From Campanula takesimana (taxonomy: Eukaryota > Streptophyta > Magnoliopsida > Asterales > Campanulaceae): a stretch of 64,000 nucleotides of DNA. The notes beneath the pieces were generated by a model that worked only from the letters and a program-made list of their open reading frames with translations, made no database searches and had not been told where the DNA came from. The position numbers and the translations under genes were made by a program. Below, one piece after another: positions 55,541-64,000 of the stretch (within the stretch, counting starts at the first letter, position 1; every line of letters starts with the position of its first letter). The stretch spans positions 1,054,001 through 1,118,000 of the forward strand of contig JAOWBW010000380.1 in the NCBI GenBank assembly GCA_026119855.1, written 5' to 3'.

Positions 55541-56333
55541 TATTTTGGTCCCGACCGTTACTCGAAGAACCCCTGCCATTATATGGACTTGTACCTTCTT
55601 CTACACCTCCTGTTCTTATGCCTATAAAGAAAAATGCACAATTATATGCACTAGATCATTTCAAACATTACACCTATCACATATCACATATTAAACTAAG
55701 ATACAATAGTAAAAAAACAATATATAGAAACATTTACCACGAGCCACTATACTATCCTGATTTTTGGCCCGACTATTCTTTGAAGAACCCCTGCTGCCAC
55801 CTTGAGGAATTGTACTTTTTACACCTCTTCCTATGCCTGTAAAGATGATATACAATTATATATGCATTACATTCTTGAAACACTAAACCATATTTATTAA
55901 TGTCAGACAAAGTATTTGTAGTCAAAATTTAAAATAGAAAAAAAACCACCAGCCACTAAATTATCCATATTTTGGGCTCGACTGTTACTCGAAGAACCCG
56001 TGCCACCACATGAAATTGTACCTCCTACAACTCCTGTTCCTATGCCTATAAAGAAAATGCACAATTATAAGTACTATACCATCCTGATTTCGAGCCTGAC
56101 TATTCCTTGAAGAACCCCTGCTCCCACCATGAGGAATTGTATCTCCTATATCTCCTCTTTCAATGCCTGTAAAGATAATGTATAATTATATATGTACTAA
56201 ATTTTTGAAACACTAAACTAGATTTTTCACATATCAAACAAAGAATTAATAGTCAAAAGTTATAAAAAGAAAAATACCACCAACTACTAAACTATCCATA
56301 TTTTGGCCTCGGCCGTTAGTTGAAGAACCCCTG
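55541..56333 (-). repeat. tandemly duplicated Gly/Ser exons of the CACTA gene
   Basis: Five related segments starting near 55541, 55745, 55955, 56080 and 56285. Each encodes, on the minus strand, a piece like GTGSSSNSRAQNMDNLVAGG with TATAGGCATAGG-like sequence upstream. Two variants alternate (CTATCC...GATTT and TTATCCATATTTTGG). The last copy is cut by the LTR at 56334. Confidence 0.75.
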
Positions 56334-57803
56334 TGTTGGTCCCAAAGGGCAACAAGGGTATGAAAAATAGCTAGAGGGGGGGGTGAATAGCTGTTTTAAA
56401 ATTCTTTTCGTACCCTTGAAAAACTCAATTGCGAATGCGCACTTTATCAAGTAAGCGTTATGAAATGCGCCTAAGTGAGTGAGTGAAATGCACAGCGGAA
56501 TTTAGTAATGAAAATAGGCGCAAAGTGATAAAGGGAGCGCAACACACACACTAAGTATTTTGGCTCAAGGTGAGTGAAATAAGGAACTAAGGCAAATGAT
56601 ATAACAACACAACACAATTCAGTTCAATCAATCTACAATGAGTAAACAAGCAAATAGTGAGTGAAAATAATAACTTGAAAGAAATGACAAGATAATAACA
56701 CAAGCTATTTGGAGAGGTTCGATCAATGAAAGATCTACGTCCTCTACCAAGATGGTTAGTCTTGGATTTCTAATCGAGATCTTATATAATGAGTGAGTGT
56801 TACAAATTACAATGTTTGAGCTTATACACTAACTCAAGATCTATTACTATGAAAGAACAAATCCAAAACAATAACCGGTGTATCTCTAAAAGATGAATCT
56901 AAATGATTAATCTTAAAGAGGTGCGTGTGTGTTCTTAGTATCAAGGCTCTTTAGATCTTTGAGATGGAGAGCACAAGAAACTAAAGTGTTAAGGCTTGAA
57001 GATCTGGGCTAAGGATGAAGGTATGAAGATGTTCTTGAGAAATCTGGAAAAAACGAAGGCAATCTTCAAATCTTCAACAAATGCTTTGAGAGAGAAATTC
57101 TTGAAATTCTTAGCAAAACTCAGCAACTTCAAAATGTTGAAGTTATGGGGTATTTATAGTGAACTTCAAAAAACTAGCCGTTGGAAATCCTTGTGGATAA
57201 GATGAGCTGTCGCTTGTTGATTGGAACATGCATATATTATGGCCATTTTGACACTCAACATAAAAGTGACCGTTATGGACGCGTGTCAACAGATTAGGCG
57301 CATATGCATCTTTTAACCACCGTTGGATCATTGGCGTAATTTGAATTCTCTTCAAGTCTTCGAGTCTTCAATAAATCACTGAGTGTTGAAAAAATACTTT
57401 GAGGCGCGTTTGAGCCAAGAGGCGCATTGAGCCAATAGGCGCACAGTAAGCGTGTGCTTAAAACAAGGGGCGTAGAGGCGCGTAACATATCTTATGAAGA
57501 AATCCTTATGCGCGCGCTCTAAATGGCGCATGGCGCGAAAGTGGAAGGCGCGTGGCGCGTGGCGCGTGGCGCGTGGAGGCGCATAAGCGCGGCTCAAACT
57601 CACTGAGTGATTTTTCTTGAAACTTGATCTTCTTGCCCTATTTCTAAGCCTATTCTATAACAATGGACAACCTAAAAAATGAAGTATAAATACTTTTTAC
57701 ATGTGGGTCTAAAGTCCATGAAATAAAACTTAGGTGATGGATCAATCAAATCTAATAAAATCCTAATACATTAAAACTGAGATATATGTGGGCATACCCA
57801 ACA
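56334..57803 (-). repeat. 3' LTR of the Sirevirus-like element (1470 bp)
   Basis: Ends TGTTGGTCCC and GGGCATACCCAACA. A TATA box (CTATAAATA on the minus strand) lies at 57151-57159. GCGC-containing words (GGCGCAT, GGCGCG, GTGGCGCGTGGCGCG) crowd 57289-57592, upstream of the TATA box on that strand. The left end matches the end of the LTR at 26922-28458. Confidence 0.88.
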
Positions 57804-57818
57804 ATCTCCCCCTATTTG
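57804..57818 (-). other. polypurine tract of the Sirevirus-like element
   Basis: On the minus strand CAAATAGGGGGAGAT precedes the LTR, the same as at 26908. Confidence 0.88.
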
Positions 57819-58328
57819 ATTGATGCCATTACCTACTATATCAAGGACAAACATTATACTTGATAAAAACATGTCCAAATGAATGAAATTGGTAATTCAT
57901 GTCTCAAGTTAATGTACACACTGGTCCAAAATATAGATTCCTAATCTATTCCAATAAGAATAAAGAGTTACATATGGAAAGATAAAAACAACAGTTTAAC
58001 ACATTCAAGATGATATATGAATTTTAGTTTTGAAAATGTGTTTAAACCAAGTTTAAACTTAATGCATGAAAGTATGAAACAATTCAATATGATGCATATG
58101 GATTTAAACAATATTCATTGTTCTACAAACAAGGAGTTTGAGTGAACAAGGTTGATAATAAGTGATGCATTGTTCTCATTAAAACTTGGGGTGTAAGAGT
58201 TACAAGTTACAAGTTTTGAATAGAACAAAAACAAAAGGTGCTAAAACAAGTAAGCACAAAATCACTATCACAAAAGAGATTGTTCTATTACAAAAGGTTC
58301 TAAAAATTTACAAAAAAAATAATAGAAG
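57819..58328 (-). other. untranslated stretch between extra gene and polypurine tract
   Basis: AT-rich, no gene. It resembles 26460-26908 in the other Sirevirus-like copy (for example TTTGGACATGTTTTTA, reversed here). Confidence 0.6.
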
Positions 58329-61300
58329 CTAAGGGTTGGGAGGCGCATCATCTTCCTTCAATCCTTCAACGATCTCTGAAACAGAACGCTGAATTTGCTT
58401 TGCGAGCTGATGACTACGGTTCGCTAACCCTTGAGTGTCCGTGACACTGGAGTGAGTAGCAGTAATACCGTCTCTAATATAACTCAAGTGATTCACATTG
58501 ATGTTTTGGTATTCATCAATGGAACGCTGAGTGATTTGCTGCTGTTGTGAAATATTTTCTTCCAAGATTTGAATGTGAGCTTAAATGGCATTTTGAGCCG
58601 TGATAATATCTGAAGAAATATGTTCAGCGCGTCTGTCAGAGCTTGAGTGAGCAGCAGTGAAATGAGTGACGACCAACTCTTTCAGGACATCCAACTTAGA
58701 TACAAGCACATTCATATTTGATTGAGACGCAGCAGATTGAGGTATGAACGTAGGCGCAGAAGCGGTGGTTTGCGCCTGGTCAGTATGAGCTTGAACCTGA
58801 GTCTGCGCCGGAGGAGGAGAAGGAGCAGAAAGTTTGGCCTTGAGAGAGTTCATCTCCCCCTTAATGGCAGCAATCTCTTCAGATTGATCAGTGAGTAAGG
58901 AAGTAAGAAGCTCAAATTGAGACTTTATATGCGCCTGTCCTTGCTCTAAATTGGCTTGCCCCTGCTGTAAAGAATGAAGAATGGAAAGTACCTTGCTCAA
59001 ATCAGGAGCAGACGGAGGAGGCGCAGGGGTAGAGAGTGGCGCATCATCTTGAAGGGGCGCAGAATCTTGAAGGGGCGCAGAAGGAGATGGAGGCGCAGGA
59101 GGAGGTGAATGAGTAGGAGACTCAAATTCATCTTCAGTTTCAATTTCAACAGTTTCAACAAACAACTGTTTCAACATCAAAAGTTTCTGTTGAGATCGGA
59201 TCTGGTCCAGGTGGAGGCGCAACTGGAGAAGGAGTGCGCTGAGGGATGGTCTCTTGCTCCCCCTGAACGGGTTCCTCAATGTCTGAAATGTCATCGCCGA
59301 AGAAATCAGAGAGGAGTTGTACCCTTGACATATTGGAAGGTTGAAATTTGAATGAGGGCGCACGAGGAGTGGGGGCGCGTTGAGAAGGAGCGCGCTGGGA
59401 AGGCGCGGAAACAGAAGGCCCTTTCTCAATATCTGCGCTTGATCCGGCGCCTTTCATGCGCTCTAACTTTTCTGACTCAGCAGCTTGTTTGGCTAGAAAG
59501 TCTTCATCTCTTTTTCTTTGAGCCTCAAGCCTGCTGGCTTCCTGCGCTAGCCTCAGATCTCGCTCATCATCAGTTTCAAATCTAGTGCGTTTGACAGGCG
59601 CAGGAGTAGGGTCATCAACTACCCGTTTGCCTTTGCTTTTATCTGCGCCTGGCACTGGATCTGCGCTTTGTCTAGCGCTTGCTTTTACTGCGCTCTTTAA
59701 TAATGGTGCGCTTTTAAGGACTGGCGCATCATCGGACTCTGTGTCTTCATCTACTAAGCCTTCAACAGTCTTGATTTGGATTCCTTTGCGCGCTTTGTGG
59801 GCTTCTTCCTGCGCTTCTTGAGGTCCAAACTAGCTTTACCAAACATTGGAACATCGTTGATCTTGTACTCCGGATTCTCATTCAAAAACTTAACTAACTC
59901 AGGGTAAGTTAGAAAAAGTTTTGTGAGAATAAGGCAGTGTGAGCGGAATCGGGTCTTTCCATCACTTTGTTCTTCACAAATTTATCAATTTGCTCACGCA
60001 GAGTCTTGAACAGAATATGAGGCCAGTGAAGCTTCTCCTTGGCCATGATAGCAGCTGTGTATTCCCATTGTTCAACCGTGAATCGGTTTACGTTCCCAGT
60101 TTTGAACACTATTGAAGTTCCCACCAAGTGACCGATGTGAGTCAAGAGTTCTCCACCATCTCGAATTCGGTGTTTTTGATATTGTTTTGAAGCGTGGAAT
60201 ATTTAGAAGTGAGGCAGCCATCTTGTTCTGATCATCAATTGAGTAAGTCATCGGGCGCCCAATAATGCGATCTTCACGGTAGATGGAAAACCGAGCAAGT
60301 GTCGAATCACAGATGATGAAATATGGACGTCAACATTTTGAACGCGCGCTTCAATCCGGTAGTGAGTGCGCCCATTTACGTCAATTTCCACTAGAACAGC
60401 AGTGGAGAAGAACTCATCCACGAGGAGCGCAGAGAAGAAATCTTGGTCCATGGTGAATAAAGGGAGCAGACCAGCGACGCGCAGAGTCTCTATTATTTCT
60501 CTTCCCATCACTTCACCAGATAACTCCAATAGATCAAGAGTTTCTTCAAGTTTGAAATTTGCAAGGTCCTGAAAAAAAAATGATTGATGTTAGAAGTGAT
60601 ATAGGCGCATAGAAACATAAAATGATCAAAGTAACATTGGCGCATGAAATATATAGGCGCATAATTGAAACAGGCCACAAAATTATAGAGAATCAAGGCG
60701 CATGATTGAATTAGGCGCATAAAATATTGAAGGCGCATAGAGTTACAAGGCGCATAATATGGTTCTATGTGAATACTAAGGAAAATTAAAACAACGAAAT
60801 TTGACTAAGTACGAAGTTAGGCGCATAAGGTTTTTAGGCGCAGAATGATTTAAGCGCATATACAAGTAGAGGCGCATAAATCATTCAGGCGCATAAAAAA
60901 TAGGCGCATAAAGAAGTACATAGGGCATGACGTGAAAATTTTTACTTAGTAAGAAAAACAAACAACAAGCATTCAAATGAAAGAAATGAAAATCAAAAAG
61001 TTCAAATTTTCGAAAACAAGTTAGAAAATTTTTAGAGACCAAAACATGCATAAATGACGAAGAAAACACGAAGAACGACCTTGAATGCTCGAAGAACACC
61101 AAGAACACGAAAATCATGAAACTTCACCAAACTAGACAAATAATATATCAAAATGACCGCATGACGACAAGGAATCTAAATATGCAAACAAAAATAAGAA
61201 CAAATCAATAATGAAAGCACAATGATCAAAAGAATGCCCGAAAATTTTGAAAAATTTTGAAAACAAAAACTCAGATTTGTAACAAACAGAGCATTGATCG

Positions 61301-61532
61301 TTAAAATGTGGTTTAAAAGATTCGAAATCAAGAATAGAACACAACCCAACAAACGATATAAAAAAAAAACGGATCATCGAATCAAGAGAAATCAAAGAAA
61401 ATGAATCCGGGTTTTAAAAAAAACGAAAAAAATCACTGAAAATGACGAAAAAAACAGAAATATAAGGAGATTAAAGGTGAGAATTCATACCATATCGTCT
61501 TGTGTAGATGTTGATGCTTTCTTAGGACCCAT
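58329..61532 (-). pseudogene. extra gene downstream of pol, spliced and broken
   Basis: Likely exon 1 is 61532-61491 (MGPKKASTSTQDDM) with donor GTATGA. A 922-bp intron ends in a T-rich acceptor at 60569, and exon 2 starts DLANFKLEETLDLLE. The following region (FFSALLVDEFFSTAVLVEI, then SSVIRHLLGFPS) resembles the putative plant transposon protein domain found in extra genes of plant retroelements. Next come EQWEYTAAIMAKEKLHW (60145-59909), an Arg/Glu-rich then Pro/Ala-rich part (59655-58581) and a Gln-rich coiled coil (58565-58329). Frameshifts near 60280 and 59165 and an in-frame TAA at 58581-58583 break it. I see no convincing membrane segment, so an env role is unsupported. Confidence 0.6.
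60598..60912 (-). repeat. cluster of 13 GGCGCAT words
   Basis: GGCGCAT (once GGCGCAG, once AGCGCAT) occurs about 13 times in 315 bases at irregular spacing within the presumed intron, flanked by AT-rich sequence. Confidence 0.9.
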
Positions 61533-62475
61533 AAAATTATATATATGAATGTAAAATGAAGAAGAAAAATGAAGATGAAGAGAGGAGACGAGTCTGGGAG
61601 AGAGGGAGTGAGACGGGGAGAGAGAGAGAAATAGAGTAGGTAGGAGGGAGTAAGGTGTGATGTGTTTTATAGGTTAGGATTAAAACTTGCACTGATATGA
61701 AAAAAAAACAGTCAAAAATTTAAAAAGATGGGAAGTTGAAAGGATTGCATTATGAGGGATTTGAAAAATGGCGGCTCATCATGACAAAAAGGACATTCAT
61801 TAATGAGGATTTTTGGGATTTGAGGGCATTAATGGCTGAATGACCTAAAGTGTCATGATGTGACATTTAGGTTTTTGAAAAACTGCTCCACTTTCCCTTA
61901 AGTGTATGAGCAATTTTGACTAATTTTTGCACAAACACCAAAAAACATCTATTTTGGTGTAAGTTTGGGTGCAAGAAATATATCCCAGAAAATAAATTTT
62001 TCGAAAAGCGTAAAACGAGGGAAAAATTTAATTGCACAAGTACCCTTGAACAATTAAAGGAATGTCAAAAGACATAGATTCCTATAATAAATGAACAGAA
62101 TGAACATACCTGGTACTTGTGTATTTATTACGTTCAATCATTGAAATTGAATTTGAGAAATGATTGAGCCGCAATAGTTAATGCGCGCATGAAGAGGCGC
62201 ATTACTTCAGCAAGGCGCATACTCATCTAGGCGCATTATTCATCAAGGCGCATTACACATCAAGGCGCGCAAAGATGGTTGAGCGGCGCTGATGAATTGA
62301 TAGGCGCGCAGATATTGTACGCGCAGAAAAGAGAGATGGGGCGCGCAGTTAGTAAGGCGCATAGATGGCGCATAATTTCCTTGAAACTTTTGAAAAATGA
62401 TTTAATCATTTGTACCTAATATACTCATAATCAACACAACATAAAATCATTAGTATTGACAAAACTATATTGAAT
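61533..62475 (-). other. spacer between pol and the extra gene
   Basis: Purine-rich (GAGAGG...) near 61570-61650, then AT-rich. At 62170-62370 about 12 GGCGCAT or GCGCGC words recur. No gene seen. Confidence 0.6.
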
Positions 62476-64000
62476 TTAGTTGAGTTCAAGCATACCCATT
62501 TCACCTCTCAAAAACATGAACCGTTTCGCGTCAAGTGCTTTAGTTAGAATGTCGGCGATTTGATAGTCGGTTCCCACGTGTTCCAAATGAATATTGCCTT
62601 TTTCCACGTGGTCTTTGAGGAAGTGATATTTGATGTCGATGTGCTTGGTCTTTGAGTGCATGACAGGATTTTCAGAAACCGCAATTGTTGATGTATTGTC
62701 GCAGTAGATGGGACAATTTTCTTCGATGATATCATAGTCCACCAATTGCTGCTTCATCCAGAGTATTTGACAACAACAACTTCCCGCAGCGATATATTCG
62801 GCTTCGGTTGTTGAGACAGATACTGAAGCTTGTTTCTTACTCGCCCATGACACAAGTCTATATCCGAGGAAATGACAAGTGCCACTTGTGCTTTTCCTAT
62901 CAATGTGCACGCTGCATAATCCGTATCTGAGTAACCTACAAGTTTAAAGTTCGAATCTTTGGTGTACCAAAGTCCAAGGTTAACAGTGCCAGAGAGATAT
63001 CTTATAATACGTTTCACAGCAATTAAGTGTGCTTCTCTAGGGTCGGATTGATAACGAGCACAAACACAAACACTAAACATAATATCGGGCCTGCTAGCAG
63101 TAAGATAAAGGAGTGAGCCAATCATACCTCGATAGAGCGTTTGATCAACACGTTTACCTTTAGATCTTTGTCGAGTTTGTTGCCGGTGGCCATTGGAGTA
63201 TCGTATGATTTAGCGTTCTCAAGTCCAAACTTCTTGATTAAGTCCTTTGTGTATTTGGATTGGTTGATAAAAATGCCTTCACTCATTTGCTTGATTTGAA
63301 GCCCGAGGAAGAATGTGAGTTCTCCATCATGCTCATTTCAAACTTGCTCTCATTAGTTTCTCAAAACGCTTGCACAACAATTCATTAGTAGAACCAAATA
63401 TAATATCATCAACATAAATTTGAACAAGTAATTTATGACCATTATGTTTGGCAATGAAAAGAGTTGTATCGATTTTACCGCGAGTGAAGCCTTTTCGATG
63501 AGAAACTTGGATAGTGTATCATACCATGCTCTTGGTGCTTGTTTGAGTCCATACAAAGCTTTCTGGAGTTTGTACACATGATTTGGAAATTGTGAATCTT
63601 CAAACCCAGGTGGTTGAGCAACATAGACTTGTTCTTGGAGTTCACCATTTAGAAACGCGCTCTTCACATCCATTTGATATAACTTGAAGTTCTTGTGAGC
63701 GGCGTAAGCTAGAAATAATCTGATAGCTTCAAGTCTTGCTACGGGCGCAAAAGTTTCATCGTAATCAATTCCTTCTTCTTGCCTATAGCCTTGTGCAACC
63801 AATCTTGCTTTGTTTCTCGTGATGGTTCCATTCTCATCATCTTGTTCCTGAACACCCATTTCGTACCAATCACTCCTTGATCATTTGGTCTTGGAACAAG
63901 AGTCCAAACCTTACATCGTTCAAATTGATTGAGTTCTTCTTGCATTGCAACAACCCAATTAGGATCTTGGAGCGCTTCATCAGCCTTCTTCGGTTCAATT
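62476..64000 (-). pseudogene. Sirevirus-like pol: reverse transcriptase and RNase H
   Basis: Fragments in successive frames: 63945-63739 (start of reverse transcriptase, VIGTKWVFRNK), 63859-63353 (ARLVAQGYRQEEGIDY, QMDVKSAFLNGEL, LYGLKQAPRAWY), the YVDD site encoded at 63405-63416 in a different frame, 63125-62754 (SRPDIMFSVCVCARYQSDP, GYSDTDYA) and 62910-62476 (SKKQASVSVSTTEAEYIAA, YCDNTSTIA, KTKHIDIKYHF) ending in the pol stop. Frameshifts lie near 63850, 63498 and 62890. RNase H acidic residues (SDTD, TEAEY, CDN) are present. Integrase and gag are beyond the edge. Confidence 0.9.

Larger units (their letters stand above)
52703..56333 (-). mobile_element. CACTA (En/Spm-type) transposon, 3' part
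   Basis: The left end is the terminus CACTACAAGAAAAA at 52703, preceded by CGC (the presumed left copy of a 3-bp duplication). Subterminal repeats and a minus-strand TNPA/Ptta-type gene follow. The right part is interrupted by a Sirevirus-like element at 56334, so the other terminus is outside the window. Movement would need a TNPD-type transposase, not seen here. Confidence 0.88.
56334..64000 (-). mobile_element. Sirevirus-like copia element, 3' part, minus strand
   Basis: In minus orientation: reverse transcriptase and RNase H (64000-62476), a spacer rich in GGCGCAT, an extra spliced reading frame (61532-58329), a further spacer, polypurine tract and 3' LTR. The length between RNase H and LTR (over 4.6 kb) and the extra gene fit Sireviruses, which carry env-like or other genes there. 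The 5' half lies beyond the right edge. Several frameshifts and stops mark it as decayed. Confidence 0.86.

Noticed and set aside
59909..60529. A viral-type envelope protein in the Sirevirus-like element
   Set aside because: The position fits, but I see no signal peptide or membrane segment and the sequence looks more like the putative plant transposon protein domain.

Overview
The window is intergenic heterochromatin-like DNA from a flowering plant, probably a eudicot with a large repeat-rich genome. I found no host gene that I could defend. Nearly all bases belong to retrotransposons and one CACTA DNA transposon, inserted into one another. The plant origin rests on the families seen: a chromodomain Ty3/gypsy element, Ty1/copia elements including Sirevirus-like ones, Tat/Ogre-like elements with a TGGCGACTC primer-binding site, a CACTA element beginning CACTACAAGAAAAA, a tRNA-derived SINE, and genes with the plant mobile domain (PMD).

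Layout. 1-8714 is a nest: a copia element (copia-1, minus strand, 4943-7732) carries a gypsy-type LTR (LTR-A, to 4942), which carries a second LTR of the same family (LTR-B, to 4189), which carries a chromovirus (1-3862, entering from the left edge). 7733-10252 is the 3' end of a minus-strand Tat-like element (LTR, polypurine tract, a 25-bp minisatellite). It is interrupted by a complete 11.9-kb plus-strand Tat-like element, Tat-2 (10253-22197, target duplication GGGAC). 22198-26391 is further minus-strand Tat-like sequence with a gag remnant, a primer-binding site, an LTR start and a SINE. 26392-28458 is the 3' end of a Sirevirus-like element. 28459-31630 is an LTR, polypurine tract and 3' region of another minus-strand Tat-like element (element X). 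31631-36904 is copia-2, minus strand and 5'-truncated.

36905-52396 is a PMD gene split by a solo LTR (37556-51679, duplication ATGGG), which itself contains a complete 12.7-kb Tat-like element, Tat-3 (38290-51018, duplication CTAGG). 52703-56333 is a CACTA element cut by a Sirevirus-like element (56334 to the right edge).

The two complete Tat-like elements have LTRs, primer-binding sites, polypurine tracts and a gag remnant but no recognisable reverse transcriptase or integrase. They look non-autonomous and would need enzymes from elsewhere. Tat-2 carries an uninterrupted four-exon PMD gene on its antisense strand; a related PMD gene lies in the same relative orientation in element X. The most interesting signals are: a short hairpin sequence present 12 times across several elements with compensating stem changes; a CX2HX4HX4C zinc knuckle in the Tat gag proteins; CpG-rich motif clusters upstream of the TATA box in six LTR families; a primer-binding-site-like word inside each Tat LTR; and a GGCGCAT word scattered through the whole Sirevirus-like element. 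Copy numbers and spacings were counted by eye and are approximate unless exact positions are given.
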